DNA of 64,000 bases from Thalassobacillus cyri (GTDB lineage: Bacteria > Bacillota > Bacilli > Bacillales > Halobacillaceae), in contig NZ_FNQR01000006.1 of the NCBI RefSeq assembly GCF_900107755.1, positions 62,001-126,000 of the forward strand. The letters run 5' to 3'. The position numbers and the translations under genes were made by a program. The notes under the pieces were generated by a model that ran no database searches, was not told where the DNA came from, and saw nothing but the letters and a program-made list of their open reading frames with translations. How positions within the stretch are numbered: position 1 is the stretch's first letter; every line of letters begins with the position of its first letter. This document shows positions 51,055-60,790 of this stretch, piece after piece.

Positions 51055-51729
51055 ATGTTACAGAAGATTTATGATTGGGTCGACGAAAGGATGGACATCA
51101 CCCCTTTATGGCGTGATATCGCCGACCATGAAGTTCCTGAACATGTCAATCCCGCCCATCATTTCTCTGCATTTGTTTATTGTTTTGGCGGTTTGACATT
51201 TTTTGTTACAGTCATCCAAGTATTATCCGGTATGTTTTTGACGATGTATTATGTCCCTGACATTGAAAATGCATGGGAATCAGTCTACTATTTGCAAAAA
51301 GAAGTGGCACACGGCCAAATTGTCCGTGGGATGCACCATTGGGGCGCCAGTTTAGTAATCGTAATGTTGTTCCTACATACCTTACGTGTATTTTTCCAGG
51401 GAGCCTATAAGAAGCCTCGTGAATTGAACTGGATTGTCGGAGTATTGTTATTCTTCGTCATGCTGGGACTAGGTTTCACAGGTTACCTGCTGCCTTGGGA
51501 CAACAAAGCTTATTTCGCTACACAAGTTGGTTTAGAAATTGCTGCAGCCACACCATTCATTGGGGATCAGATCCGTACGCTGCTAGCAGGTGATCCGAGT
51601 ATAGTCGGAGCGCAGACATTGACGCGTTTCTTCGCTATTCACGTGTTTTTCCTACCTGCCGCATTATTCGGTTTGATGGGGGCTCACTTTATCATGATCC
51701 GTAAACAAGGTATTTCTGGACCACTATAA
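51055..51729 (+). CDS. qcrB: Menaquinol:cytochrome c reductase cytochrome b6 subunit
   Basis: Cytochrome b6-type subunit of 224 residues with four transmembrane helices. Heme-ligand histidines lie in helices B and D (GMHHWGASLVI, LRTHRF-like FLHTLRVFF, and FFAIHVFFLPAALF); the Cys in FVYCFGGLTFF is the site for the extra covalently bound heme typical of b6 subunits. Two bases after qcrA. Confidence 0.95.
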   Translation: MLQKIYDWVDERMDITPLWRDIADHEVPEHVNPAHHFSAFVYCFGGLTFFVTVIQVLSGMFLTMYYVPDIENAWESVYYLQKEVAHGQIVRGMHHWGASLVIVMLFLHTLRVFFQGAYKKPRELNWIVGVLLFFVMLGLGFTGYLLPWDNKAYFATQVGLEIAAATPFIGDQIRTLLAGDPSIVGAQTLTRFFAIHVFFLPAALFGLMGAHFIMIRKQGISGPL

Positions 51730-51761
51730 GATGACAGCTTTTGTGAAAAGGAGGGAACGCT

Positions 51762-52577
51762 GTGCATAGGGGTAAAGGCATGAAGTTCGTCGGAGATTCT
51801 CGTATTCCGGCGGAACGTAAACCGAACATACCTAAAGACTATTCTGAATATCCGGGCCGTACGGAAGCCTTTTGGCCTAACTTCCTTTTAAAGGAATGGT
51901 TAGTTGGGGCAGTTTTCTTAATCGGATTTCTTATTGTAACAGCTGCACATCCATCACCATTGGAACAGCAGGCTGATCCGACGAATGCTTCTTATATTCC
52001 GTTGCCGGACTGGTATTTCTTATTCTTATATCAATTTTTGAAATATGAATTTGCAGGTGGTAACTATATCGTGCTTGGTGCGATTGTTATGCCTGGCCTG
52101 GCATTTGGTGCATTACTGCTGGCTCCGTTCTTAGACAAAGGGCCGGACCGCCATCCGACTAAACGCCCGATTGCGACTGGGCTGATGCTGCTAGGCTTTA
52201 TTGCAACATTCTGGCTTACTTATGAGTCTGTCTCTCACGTCGATTATGAGCAACGTTCAGAACAATACGGCGTTAAAGAAGAGGGAGAAGGCCCTGAAAT
52301 TAATACCGAAGATCCAGGTTATGCTGTCTATGAACAGAACTGTTTGAGCTGTCACGGGGATGCATTACAAGGACAGGGAAGTAACCCATCTCTACTCAAA
52401 ACGGAAAAATCTGTAGAAGAGATAAAAAAGATTGCTCAGGAAGGTATCGGCAATATGCCTGCTGGTATGTTCAATGGCTCTGATGAAGAATTAGAGCAAC
52501 TGGCTCAATTCATTGCTAATGCCGGCGAAGGAGAAGGCTCTGGAGAAGGCGAGAGTGAAGGTGGATCGGGTCATTAA
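51762..52577 (+). CDS. qcrC: Menaquinol:cytochrome c reductase subunit IV-cytochrome c fusion
   Basis: Fusion of a b6f subunit-IV-like part (about 1-165, three membrane helices, with PLPDWYFLFLYQFLKY) and a C-terminal cytochrome c domain (about 180-258) with heme motif Cys194-Leu-Ser-Cys197-His198 and an axial Met (in GNMPAGMF). The C terminus is a Gly/Glu/Ser tail. Start GTG with GGAGGG upstream. This split b6 plus fused subunit IV-c layout is the usual Bacillus b6c complex. Confidence 0.96.
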   Translation: MHRGKGMKFVGDSRIPAERKPNIPKDYSEYPGRTEAFWPNFLLKEWLVGAVFLIGFLIVTAAHPSPLEQQADPTNASYIPLPDWYFLFLYQFLKYEFAGGNYIVLGAIVMPGLAFGALLLAPFLDKGPDRHPTKRPIATGLMLLGFIATFWLTYESVSHVDYEQRSEQYGVKEEGEGPEINTEDPGYAVYEQNCLSCHGDALQGQGSNPSLLKTEKSVEEIKKIAQEGIGNMPAGMFNGSDEELEQLAQFIANAGEGEGSGEGESEGGSGH

Positions 52578-52592
52578 AAGAAACAGAAACAA

Positions 52593-52624
52593 GCCGCGCT
52601 ATGTGTTAGCGCGGCTTATCTTAT
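52593..52624 (+). terminator. Terminator of qcrABC
   Basis: AAGCCGCGCTA (52592-52602) pairs with TAGCGCGGCTT (52608-52618), followed by ATCTTAT. The T-tract is weak. Confidence 0.75.
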
Positions 52625-52666
52625 ATCATGGACATTATTTTTTCCATCAGGACTGAGGTGGCGTCT

Positions 52667-53254
52667 TTGTTTTACAACATATTAACCAATCGAACCTTTA
52701 TATGGTTGCTGTTTTTAATTAATTTAGCCGGCTCTGTTTATGGTTACATATGGTATGGATTTCAACTGGAACAGACAGAGCCGATCTATTTGATATTTGT
52801 TCCGGATAGTCCTACCGCAAGTCTGTTTTTCACTATTTTTTTATTACTGACGTTTTTCGGGAAAAAAGCACCGTATGTCGGAAGCCTCGCGATGGTTACC
52901 TTATTCAAATATGGGATATGGGCAGTGGTAATGAATATCCTTACTTTAATGGTAGAAGGTTCTCTGCATTGGACAGGGTATATGCTTATAATTTCCCATG
53001 GAGCGATGGCCCTTCAAGGGTTGCTATACGCACCCTTTTATCAGATGAAATTAAGGCATTTGGCTGTAGCTGGAGTATGGACGCTACATAATGATGTCAT
53101 TGATTATGTTTTTGAGCAAATGCCTATATATGGACCTTTGATGGACTATCTCAATCCAATTGGATATTTCACTTTCTGGCTGAGTATTGTCAGTATTGGC
53201 TTAGCATACGTACTAGCCGTCCGCCCAAGGTTAAAGAAAAGCTACGATTATTGA
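52667..53254 (+). CDS. ypjA: YpjA-like membrane protein (DUF1405)
   Basis: Integral membrane protein of about 195 residues with five to six helices and the DUF1405 features VFVPDSPTASLFFT and HWTGYMLIISHGAMALQGLLY. TTG at 52667 has GAGGTGG five bases upstream; ATG at 52628 would overlap the terminator region and lacks a site. Position after qcrC matches ypjA. Function unknown. Confidence 0.85.
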   Translation: MFYNILTNRTFIWLLFLINLAGSVYGYIWYGFQLEQTEPIYLIFVPDSPTASLFFTIFLLLTFFGKKAPYVGSLAMVTLFKYGIWAVVMNILTLMVEGSLHWTGYMLIISHGAMALQGLLYAPFYQMKLRHLAVAGVWTLHNDVIDYVFEQMPIYGPLMDYLNPIGYFTFWLSIVSIGLAYVLAVRPRLKKSYDY

Positions 53255-53316
53255 AGGTCTAATCTTGTCCTCCTTCTCATAAAATGGTTAGAGAACCTAG
53301 AGAAGAGGTGGGCATC

Positions 53317-54063
53317 ATGTTACGTAAGTCGTCGACCGTAGGTCTGTTATTCATTTTGTCATGTATTCTTTTTACGCCAGTGCAGGCTGCCGCCCCTAAT
53401 ACCATTCCTGAATTTTTGGACGAGTATTATGAAGCGGTCAACAAGGGCGATTTGACTCTTTCCCATAATTTACTTCGCTATAATGAGGAAAGATTGGAAA
53501 ACTATATGAAGGAAAATCATCCAGATCGCATGGATCAATACAATGAGATGAAAAAGAGTGCCCTGGGAAGTCAGGCTGACATAGATTCGGTACTATATGG
53601 CCATCTGGAATTGGTTTTATGGCTTGATGCACTGGTGCATCCTGATCCTCGTTTCTTCAATAAGGAAAAGGACGAGTTGGTAAAAAGGATCGAACGTTAT
53701 CATAACAGTATCGAACCGGATTCACCGGTGGCTCTGTCTGAAATCAGGCAATTTTGGGACAGTGTGCTGCCGGCAGCAGCACTGACATACGAGGATGGTT
53801 TTTTCCAACAATTCAATCATCATTATAAGCTCTTGACACAAGCAGAAAATCCCGAAGAAATCGCACGTATCTTAAGCCTTTCTATAGAAATGATGCAGGC
53901 AAGTCAGGATGAGGGTGGAATTCGCCTGGACGCTCTTCTTTGGACTATAATTATCGTTGGTGGCTGTATCATCCTGACACTTTCCTATGTTGGTTTTCGA
54001 AAGTATCAAGCAGAGAAGAAAGAAAAAACATCACGTCTTCATAAAAGAAAACCAAACAGTTGA
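53317..54063 (+). CDS. ypjB: Sporulation protein YpjB
   Basis: Protein of 248 residues with an N-terminal signal peptide (cut near VQAAAPNTI), a helical extracytoplasmic domain and a C-terminal transmembrane helix (about 208-232) with a basic tail. It matches YpjB, a sporulation protein, by place and topology. ATG 53317 follows AGAGGTGG; an ATG at 53284 is unlikely. The stop overlaps the -35 box of the next promoter. Confidence 0.87.
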   Translation: MLRKSSTVGLLFILSCILFTPVQAAAPNTIPEFLDEYYEAVNKGDLTLSHNLLRYNEERLENYMKENHPDRMDQYNEMKKSALGSQADIDSVLYGHLELVLWLDALVHPDPRFFNKEKDELVKRIERYHNSIEPDSPVALSEIRQFWDSVLPAAALTYEDGFFQQFNHHYKLLTQAENPEEIARILSLSIEMMQASQDEGGIRLDALLWTIIIVGGCIILTLSYVGFRKYQAEKKEKTSRLHKRKPNS

Positions 54064-54088
54064 CCTTTTTCTGACAATTGACTAATAT
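54060..54088 (+). promoter_or_regulatory. Promoter of the zinc metallopeptidase gene
   Basis: TTGACC (54060-54065), a 17-base spacer and TAATAT (54083-54088) lie 40 bases before the start. Confidence 0.65.
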
Positions 54089-54128
54089 TAACCTATAGAA
54101 ACATTACAACTTTGATGGAGGAATGGAA

Positions 54129-54812
54129 ATGGGTTTAGGATCCTATTTGATTTATGTCGCCCTTTTGATGATAATTCCGCTTTGGGCACAATCACGAGTG
54201 AAAAGTACGTATAAAAAATATTCCAAAGTTGCTACTTCATCCTATATGACAGGCGCACAAGTAGCCAGGAAGATTTTAGATGATAATGGACTTTATGATG
54301 TAACAATCGAAGAGACCAGGGGCATGTTATCCGATCATTATGATCCACGTAAGAAAGTGGTTCGTCTATCCTCTGATAACTATCATGGCCATTCGATGGC
54401 TGCCTCGGCAGTTGCAGCACATGAGGTTGGACATGCCATACAGGATGCTCAGGACTATGCCTTTTTACGGTTGCGTTCAGCGTTGGTGCCTGTGGCAAGC
54501 TTCGGCTCAAATATATCCATCTTCTTGATTATTGGTGGAATTTTAATAAATATGAGCGGTCTGTTGTTATTAGGAATTGTATTCTTTGCGGCAGCTGTAT
54601 TGTTCCAGCTGATCACGCTTCCAGTTGAATTCGATGCTTCCAACAGAGCCATGGCGCAGATGGTTTCAACAGGGGTTATCACAAATAATGAAGAACGCCC
54701 TACCAAGAAGGTTTTGAACGCAGCTGCCTTGACTTATGTGGCAGCAGCATTAGTTGCTTTAGCAGAATTAATTCGTTTCCTTCTGATGTTTTTCGCTATG
54801 AATGAAGACTGA
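54129..54812 (+). CDS. YugP-family zinc metallopeptidase
   Basis: Membrane protease of 227 residues with about four hydrophobic segments. The zinc motif HEVGH (His98, Glu99, His102) lies in AAHEVGHAIQDAQDYAFL; EFDASNRAM later supplies the third ligand region. The GGAGG site favours ATG 54129 over 54123. In B. subtilis the YugP gene lies elsewhere; many Bacillaceae have a copy here. Substrates unknown. Confidence 0.9.
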   Translation: MGLGSYLIYVALLMIIPLWAQSRVKSTYKKYSKVATSSYMTGAQVARKILDDNGLYDVTIEETRGMLSDHYDPRKKVVRLSSDNYHGHSMAASAVAAHEVGHAIQDAQDYAFLRLRSALVPVASFGSNISIFLIIGGILINMSGLLLLGIVFFAAAVLFQLITLPVEFDASNRAMAQMVSTGVITNNEERPTKKVLNAAALTYVAAALVALAELIRFLLMFFAMNED

Positions 54813-54830
54813 TTTAACTATTGAAGTACT

Positions 54831-54866
54831 AAACCCGGTTCCAAGGGTATTGGAACCGGGTTTTAG
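54831..54866 (+). terminator. Bidirectional terminator before the YitT-family gene
   Basis: AAACCCGGTTCCA (54831-54843) pairs with TGGAACCGGGTTT (54851-54863), with T residues to the right and A residues to the left, serving both converging genes. Confidence 0.9.
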
Positions 54867-55735
54867 TATTCTATCGGTTTTTTGTTTTCATCTAAAGTGA
54901 ATCCTTCCCCAAGCACGTCATGAACTGAAGTAACTGCAACGAATGCGTGTGGGTCGATTGAATCGATTACATTTTTTAAGCGGACGATTTCATTTTTACC
55001 AACAACGCAATATAAAACATCCCGCCGTTCTCCTGTAAACGAACCACGACCTTCAAGTACAGTCACTCCACGGTCCATTTCTTTCAGGATTCTCTCTGCT
55101 ATCGATTCACTTTTAGAAGAAATGATAGTAGCTCCTCTTGCCGCATAGGCACCTTCCTGAATCAGGTCGATGACTCGGGCAGCTATGTAGACAGCAACTA
55201 AGGTATACATTCCTTGAATCATATTCAAATAGGTGATGATAGAAGTAAAGATGACAGCGGAGTCAAAAACAAACATGGCTCTTCCCATCGACCAACCCCA
55301 ATATTTATGGATCAGCCGGGCCAGGATATCTACGCCTCCTGTTGTTCCCCCAAACTTAAAAATAATCCCTAAACCTACACCGACAAAAACACCGGCAAAC
55401 AGGGCAGCTAATGTCATATCATTTAGCAGGTTGATTTGAATGGTATAGATTTGAAAGAGCCAAATGAAAATGGAGACAGCGAAAATTCCAATAAGAGAAT
55501 AAAAGAAAGTATTTCTGCCCAAAATTCTCCATCCAATAATCAATACAGGTACATTTAAAAGGATATTCATCAATCCTGGGTCCCAGTTGAATAGGAAAAG
55601 TAATAAAAGCGTAATCCCCGTAAAGCCACCTTCCCCTAGGTTGTTTTGAATATTAAAATGGACAAGACCGAAGGAGAAGATAGCAGAACCGAGCAGAATG
55701 AAGAAAATATTTTTATATTTTAAGCTGAAAATCAA
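54863..55735 (-). CDS. ypjC: YitT-family membrane protein YpjC
   Basis: Protein of 290 residues with about five transmembrane helices and a C-terminal cytoplasmic DUF2179 domain (about 215-290). GEGGFTGITLLL and KFGGTTGGVDILARL are YitT-family hallmarks. TTG at 55735 is preferred since AAGGAGG lies eight bases upstream on the minus strand and the product then aligns with YpjC; an ATG at 55837 would add 34 unsupported residues. Substrate unknown. Divergent from ypjD. Confidence 0.88.
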   Translation of the reverse strand: MIFSLKYKNIFFILLGSAIFSFGLVHFNIQNNLGEGGFTGITLLLLFLFNWDPGLMNILLNVPVLIIGWRILGRNTFFYSLIGIFAVSIFIWLFQIYTIQINLLNDMTLAALFAGVFVGVGLGIIFKFGGTTGGVDILARLIHKYWGWSMGRAMFVFDSAVIFTSIITYLNMIQGMYTLVAVYIAARVIDLIQEGAYAARGATIISSKSESIAERILKEMDRGVTVLEGRGSFTGERRDVLYCVVGKNEIVRLKNVIDSIDPHAFVAVTSVHDVLGEGFTLDENKKPIEY

Positions 55736-55895
55736 TGGGATTTCCTCCTTTCCTGAATTCATATGCATGTCTTTCATTATAATCAAATAACAGGAAAGCG
55801 ACAATAACCGGGAAGGTTCGATTAAATGATTTGTCAAAGGCTCCAGTTTTGGCTAACATTTAGAGAGATAGATGATAAAAGGGGAGGTAGGAGTT

Positions 55896-56252
55896 TTGAG
55901 TGATACATTAACGACTAAACAAATGCAAGAACGCGTCGATCGATACATATCCCAGTTCAAAGAAGGATACTTTTCTCCTTTAAGCATGATGGCAAGGATG
56001 TCGGAAGAAGTTGGAGAGCTTGCCAGGGAAGTCAATCATTTTTATGGTGAGAAGCCTAAAAAAAGTTCGGAAGAAGAAAAGTCGCTGGAAGAGGAATTTG
56101 GAGATGTAGTATTCGTCCTTACAAGCTTTGCAAATTCGTTGGATATCGACCTTTCGGAAGCCTTCGATCGCTCAATGAGCAAAATTGAAACGCGAGATAA
56201 AAACAGATGGACAAGAGTAACAGAAAGGAGCAATCAGGATGAAACCAATTAA
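55896..56252 (+). CDS. ypjD: MazG-type nucleotide pyrophosphohydrolase YpjD
   Basis: Protein of 118 residues. MazG metal-binding residues are in [12 protein letters not shown] and [13 protein letters not shown] (E-E-x-x-E and E-x-x-D). It probably hydrolyses a noncanonical or excess (d)NTP. The start is TTG at 55896 with GGAGG eight bases upstream; an ATG at 55872 precedes the site. It overlaps dapB by 14 bases. Confidence 0.9.
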   Translation: MSDTLTTKQMQERVDRYISQFKEGYFSPLSMMARMSEEVGELAREVNHFYGEKPKKSSEEEKSLEEEFGDVVFVLTSFANSLDIDLSEAFDRSMSKIETRDKNRWTRVTERSNQDETN

Positions 56253-57039
56253 GGTAATCGTAGCAGGACCAAGAGGGAAAATGGGCTCCGCAGCTTTGCG
56301 TATGATCCAACAATCAGATAACTTGCAATTAGTTGGGTGTATAGACCGTAAATTCGATGGCCAGATTGTGAAAGACTTGGATGGGCTGCCTGACTTTGAA
56401 GCAAAAATCTATGAAGATCCTGAGGTATGCTTAAATGAAGTAGAAGCAGATGTACTCATCGACCTGACAACTCCTGAATTCGGATATAAACATACGAAGC
56501 TGGCGTTAGAAAATGGCGTAAGGCCTGTTGTAGGTACTACAGGTTTTACTAAAGAACAATTAAACGAATTGACGGAGATGGCTGAAAATAAGAGAATTGG
56601 AGCAGTAATTGCCCCGAACTTTGCTATTGGAGCTGTGTTGATGATGCAATTCTCTAAATGGGCAGCAAAGCATTTTCCAGATGTAGAAATCATTGAACGA
56701 CATCATGATCAAAAGCTGGATGCTCCATCTGGTACCGCGGTTAAAACTGCTGAGTTGATTCAGGAAGAAAGAGAAGCGAAACATCAAGGGCACCCGGATG
56801 AAAAAGAGACGATGAAAGGCGCACGGGGAGCTGATAGTGAAGGGTTGAAAATTCATAGTGTCCGTCTTCCTGGCTTAGTAGCACATCAGGAGGTCATGTT
56901 TGGAGGTTCAGGTGAGACATTGACAATCAAACATGATTCTATTAACCGGGATTCCTTCATGACAGGAGTCAAACTATCTGTGGAGCGTGTCATGGAAATG
57001 GACATCCTGGCGTATGGTTTGGAAAATTTATTGGATTAG
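56239..57039 (+). CDS. dapB: 4-hydroxy-tetrahydrodipicolinate reductase
   Basis: Lysine and diaminopimelate pathway enzyme of 266 residues; its product also leads to spore dipicolinate. Motifs are [14 protein letters not shown] (NAD(P)H), [24 protein letters not shown], and [15 protein letters not shown] with the catalytic His and Lys. Coupled to ypjD by a 14-base overlap. Confidence 0.96.
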   Translation: MKPIKVIVAGPRGKMGSAALRMIQQSDNLQLVGCIDRKFDGQIVKDLDGLPDFEAKIYEDPEVCLNEVEADVLIDLTTPEFGYKHTKLALENGVRPVVGTTGFTKEQLNELTEMAENKRIGAVIAPNFAIGAVLMMQFSKWAAKHFPDVEIIERHHDQKLDAPSGTAVKTAELIQEEREAKHQGHPDEKETMKGARGADSEGLKIHSVRLPGLVAHQEVMFGGSGETLTIKHDSINRDSFMTGVKLSVERVMEMDILAYGLENLLD

Positions 57040-57050
57040 GGGAGAGACTA

Positions 57051-57464
57051 ATGAATATAGCCTTGATTGCACATGATGAAAAGAAGCCGGAGATGCTCCA
57101 GTTCGTGTTCGCTTATGAGCAAATCTTAAAAAAACATACGTTATTTGCAACTGGAACGACGGGTAAACGGATTGCAGAAGCGACTTCCTTAAAGGTTGTC
57201 CGCTTCCAATCGGGACCGTTGGGAGGCGACCAGCAAATCGGAGCTAAAATAGCAGAAAATGAAATGGATATCATCATTTTCTTCCGAGATCCATTGACAG
57301 CCCAGCCACATGAACCAGATATTAGTGCTCTATTACGCCTGTGTGATGTACATATGATTCCGCTGGCAACGAATATGGCCGGAGCTGAGATTATAATCAG
57401 GGCTTTGGATCGGGGAGATCTTGAATGGCGTGAAATTATAAAAGATAGAAAAAAGCAAGGGTGA
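57051..57464 (+). CDS. mgsA: Methylglyoxal synthase
   Basis: Converts dihydroxyacetone phosphate to methylglyoxal (137 residues). Motifs: [32 protein letters not shown] and [15 protein letters not shown] with the catalytic Asp. bshA begins four bases after its stop; in B. subtilis bshB1 lies between the two. Confidence 0.96.
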   Translation: MNIALIAHDEKKPEMLQFVFAYEQILKKHTLFATGTTGKRIAEATSLKVVRFQSGPLGGDQQIGAKIAENEMDIIIFFRDPLTAQPHEPDISALLRLCDVHMIPLATNMAGAEIIIRALDRGDLEWREIIKDRKKQG

Positions 57465-57468
57465 TTGT

Positions 57469-58593
57469 GTGAAGAAAATAGGCATTACTTGTTATCCCAC
57501 CGTGGGAGGGTCCGGGGTAATCGCTACTGAACTTGGTAAACTTTTAGCTGAAGAAGGACATGAAATTCATTTCATAACCTCCCAGGTACCTTTCCGGCTT
57601 AACCGCATTTATTCGAATATATTCTATCATGAGGTAGAGGTGACCAATTATCCGGTTTTCAGCCATCCTCCTTATGATTTAGCACTTGCAAATAAAATGG
57701 CAGAAGTCATCAATAGAGAAAAGCTGGATATTCTTCATGTCCATTATGCGATGCCCCATGCCATATGCGCCATCCTTGCTAAGCAAATGGTTGAACATGA
57801 TGTAAAAATCATCACTACTTTGCACGGAACAGATATAACGGTACTCGGAATTGATCCTAGTATGAAAAATATTATCAAATTCGGTATTGAGCAATCAGAT
57901 CGGGTTACTGCTGTCTCCCGCAGTCTCGCTGAGCAAACCAAAGAGATGCTCTCCGTTGAAAGGGAAATGGATGTTCTCTACAATTTTGTAGACGAACGGG
58001 AGTATTACCGCCACTCGGATCAAGATTTGAAAAAACAATATCATATAGCGGATGAAGAGAAAGTCATTATTCATATCTCCAACTTCCGTAAGGTGAAAAG
58101 GGTACAGGATGTCGTTTATGCTTTCAGCAAAATTGTGAAAGAAGTACCGGCTAAATTGATGCTCGTCGGGGATGGACCTGAATTTTCCACCACGTATCAA
58201 TTAGTAAAGGATCTGAACCTTCAAGATCATGTACTGTTTTTAGGAAAACAGGAAAACGTATCAGAGTTGTTGTCTATTTCGGATCTGAAGCTTTTGCTTT
58301 CTGAGAAAGAGAGCTTTGGGCTGGTGCTGCTTGAAGCGATGGCATGTGGGGTCCCGTGTATAGGTACAGAAGCTGGAGGTATACCTGAGGTAATTTTACA
58401 TGGTGAAACCGGCTATATATCTGAAGTTGGTGATGTGGAGGATATCAGTGAAAAGAGTATTGAGATTTTGACGGATCAAGCCTTGTGGGAAAGATTTTCA
58501 AGGAAAAGTGAAGAAAGAGTAAAGGAAGAATTTCATTCTCAACGAATATTAAAAAAATATGAAGCTCTTTATGATAAGGTGTTGGAATCATGA
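57469..58593 (+). CDS. bshA: L-malate glycosyltransferase BshA (bacillithiol synthesis)
   Basis: GT4-family glycosyltransferase of 374 residues that joins GlcNAc to L-malate, the first step in bacillithiol synthesis. It has GITCYPTVGGSGVIATELG at the N terminus, HVHYAMPHA, TLHGTDI, and the C-terminal nucleotide-sugar motif EKESFGLVLLEAMACGVP and GTEAGGIPEV. Start GTG. Overlaps cca by four bases. Confidence 0.95.
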   Translation: MKKIGITCYPTVGGSGVIATELGKLLAEEGHEIHFITSQVPFRLNRIYSNIFYHEVEVTNYPVFSHPPYDLALANKMAEVINREKLDILHVHYAMPHAICAILAKQMVEHDVKIITTLHGTDITVLGIDPSMKNIIKFGIEQSDRVTAVSRSLAEQTKEMLSVEREMDVLYNFVDEREYYRHSDQDLKKQYHIADEEKVIIHISNFRKVKRVQDVVYAFSKIVKEVPAKLMLVGDGPEFSTTYQLVKDLNLQDHVLFLGKQENVSELLSISDLKLLLSEKESFGLVLLEAMACGVPCIGTEAGGIPEVILHGETGYISEVGDVEDISEKSIEILTDQALWERFSRKSEERVKEEFHSQRILKKYEALYDKVLES

Positions 58594-59813
58594 ATCTGAA
58601 CATAAAACATATTCCGGCTTTTCAAAAAGCTTTGTCAGTCATTAAGAGGATTGAGAGTCATGGCTTTCAGGCTTTTTTTGTAGGGGGTTCCGTCCGCGAC
58701 GCCTTGATTGGCAGGGAAATCGGCGATGTCGACTTGGCAAGCTCTGCTACTCCAGTCGAAATTATGAATATCTTTGATAAGGTAATCCCTGTAGGAATGG
58801 AACATGGGACCGTAATTGTACGCTACGATGGTGAATCATATGAGATTACAACATTTCGATCCGAGTCAGAATATCAGGACTACCGTCATCCGGATAAGGT
58901 GGAATTTGTTACGGATATAAAAAAGGATCTGGCCAGGAGAGATTTTACCATCAATGCGATTGCTTTAGATAAGAATGGGGATTTGATCGATCCTTTTCAT
59001 GGCCAGCAAGCTATCCAAGGCAAAAAGATACAAGCCGTCGGAAATCCTTATGAACGCTTTGAAGAAGATCCATTGCGCATCATGCGGGCTGTCCGGTTTG
59101 TCAGTCAATTAGGATATTCAATCGAGGAAGAGACAAGAGCAGCGGTTCAAAAACAAGGCCCACTGCTTGAAAAAATTGCTGTAGAACGGATAGCTATCGA
59201 ATTTGAAAAAATGTTTCAAGGCAATCAACTTGTCCAGGCGATCGAAATTTGCGAGGATGCCAGTTTGTTTCAGTATTTTCCAATCTTCCGCCATTACCCT
59301 GACTTGTCTAATGATGCGAAAAGAATTCCCTATCCTTTTGCTGACTTTGCGGAAATCATCAGTTTCTTTGTCCACTGTTCTCCTGAGCTCTCTGTAGATG
59401 ATTGGACCCGGCAGTGGAAGCTATCGAAGCAAGTTAAGAACGATGCCAGAGCAATTCATAATGCAATTCAGTATTACCAGGATAACGGATTGGATGATTG
59501 GCTAGTGTACCAGCTACCTGAAAAACTAACCAAACCGTTTTCAAGAGTGACGGGGGTCCTTTATTCGCGGGATTCTGCCAAGTTATGTGAGGATGTAAAA
59601 ATGAAAAGGGAAAAACTGGCAGCCCATAATCGGAGTGAGCTTGCTTTTCAGGCAAAAGACCTTTTTGACATATTTCCAAACAAGCCAAGAGGGCCATGGA
59701 TAGGAAAGTTACTCGGCACCATTGAAGAGAAGGTAGTATCCAGAGAGCTCAAGAATGATTATAATGAAATAAAGGAGTGGGTGATCAAATGGAATCCACC
59801 CGGCAGAGACTGA
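58590..59813 (+). CDS. cca: CCA tRNA nucleotidyltransferase
   Basis: Adds CCA to tRNA 3' ends (407 residues). It has the catalytic GGSVRDALIGREIGDVDLA (with Asp-x-Asp), RRDFTINAIA, and the nucleotide-recognition EEDPLRIMRAVRF. Length is that of class II enzymes. It overlaps birA by about 25 bases, as in B. subtilis. Confidence 0.95.
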   Translation: MNLNIKHIPAFQKALSVIKRIESHGFQAFFVGGSVRDALIGREIGDVDLASSATPVEIMNIFDKVIPVGMEHGTVIVRYDGESYEITTFRSESEYQDYRHPDKVEFVTDIKKDLARRDFTINAIALDKNGDLIDPFHGQQAIQGKKIQAVGNPYERFEEDPLRIMRAVRFVSQLGYSIEEETRAAVQKQGPLLEKIAVERIAIEFEKMFQGNQLVQAIEICEDASLFQYFPIFRHYPDLSNDAKRIPYPFADFAEIISFFVHCSPELSVDDWTRQWKLSKQVKNDARAIHNAIQYYQDNGLDDWLVYQLPEKLTKPFSRVTGVLYSRDSAKLCEDVKMKREKLAAHNRSELAFQAKDLFDIFPNKPRGPWIGKLLGTIEEKVVSRELKNDYNEIKEWVIKWNPPGRD

Positions 59814-60790
59814 TAAAAATTTTAGAGAGCAACAGGGACTCTTATCTTTCAGGACAAGAGCTTTCCAATCAGCTGAACGTATCCAGAACCGCTGTTTGGA
59901 AACATATGAAGGAATTAGGAAAGGACGGTTATGAAATAGAAGCTGCTCCCCGAAAAGGCTACCGGATAGTAGCTTATCCTGATAAGGTTACGAAAAATAC
60001 TTTGCAATGGGGGCTGAATACCAGCCGGGTCGGCAGAGATATCTTTCACTATGAGCAGGTTTCATCTACTCAGGATATTGCTCATCAATTAGCAAAAGAA
60101 GGTTACGGGCATGGGACTGTCGTAGTAGCAGATGAGCAAGTGAAAGGAAAAGGGCGTATGTCCCGAGCCTGGCACTCAAAAAGAAATGAAGGCATTTGGT
60201 TTAGCTTATTGCTGAAGCCCGAGCTTCCCCCTGTCCAAGCCCCCCAAATCACTTTGCTTGCCGCTGTGGTATTGGCAGAGGCGATTTCGTCAATATCTGA
60301 TTTATCTCCACAAATCAAATGGCCGAATGACATATTGATTAATCATAAGAAAATTGCAGGAATATTGACAGAAATGCAGGCGGAACAGGATCAAATCCAA
60401 TATATCGTGTTAGGAATAGGCATCAATGTCAATCAAGATCAATCCAGCCTGCCGGAAGATATCAGGCACAAAGCTACTTCCCTGCGGCAGGAATCCGGAA
60501 AAACCTGGGAAATTAACTGGTTGATCCAGCTGATATTGGAGACCTTCGAAAATACATATGAACAGTTTATTCAAGAAGGTTTCCTCCCCGTTAAAAACAA
60601 GTGGGAAAAGTATGGATATAGGCTAGGCCAGGAAGTTACGATCTCTACGATGCGTAAGGCATGGCAGGCGACACTAGTTGGCATCGAGGCTGATGGCGCA
60701 TTATTGACTCGCACAGAAGAAGGGATTCAGGAAAAGCTTTATTCTGCCGAAATTCACTGGGGAGAGGGTGGTTACAATGCTAACCCGTAA
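59789..60790 (+). CDS. birA: Bifunctional biotin ligase / biotin operon repressor
   Basis: Protein of 333 residues. The N-terminal helix-turn-helix (about 1-62, [22 protein letters not shown]) binds the bio operator; the central ligase domain has GKGRMSRAW for biotinyl-AMP and IKWPNDILI with the catalytic Lys; a C-terminal SH3-like domain (about 285-333) follows. ATG 59789 is 11 bases after AAAGGAG; a GTG at 59777 lies within that site. Overlaps panB by 14 bases. Confidence 0.94.
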   Translation: MESTRQRLIKILESNRDSYLSGQELSNQLNVSRTAVWKHMKELGKDGYEIEAAPRKGYRIVAYPDKVTKNTLQWGLNTSRVGRDIFHYEQVSSTQDIAHQLAKEGYGHGTVVVADEQVKGKGRMSRAWHSKRNEGIWFSLLLKPELPPVQAPQITLLAAVVLAEAISSISDLSPQIKWPNDILINHKKIAGILTEMQAEQDQIQYIVLGIGINVNQDQSSLPEDIRHKATSLRQESGKTWEINWLIQLILETFENTYEQFIQEGFLPVKNKWEKYGYRLGQEVTISTMRKAWQATLVGIEADGALLTRTEEGIQEKLYSAEIHWGEGGYNANP

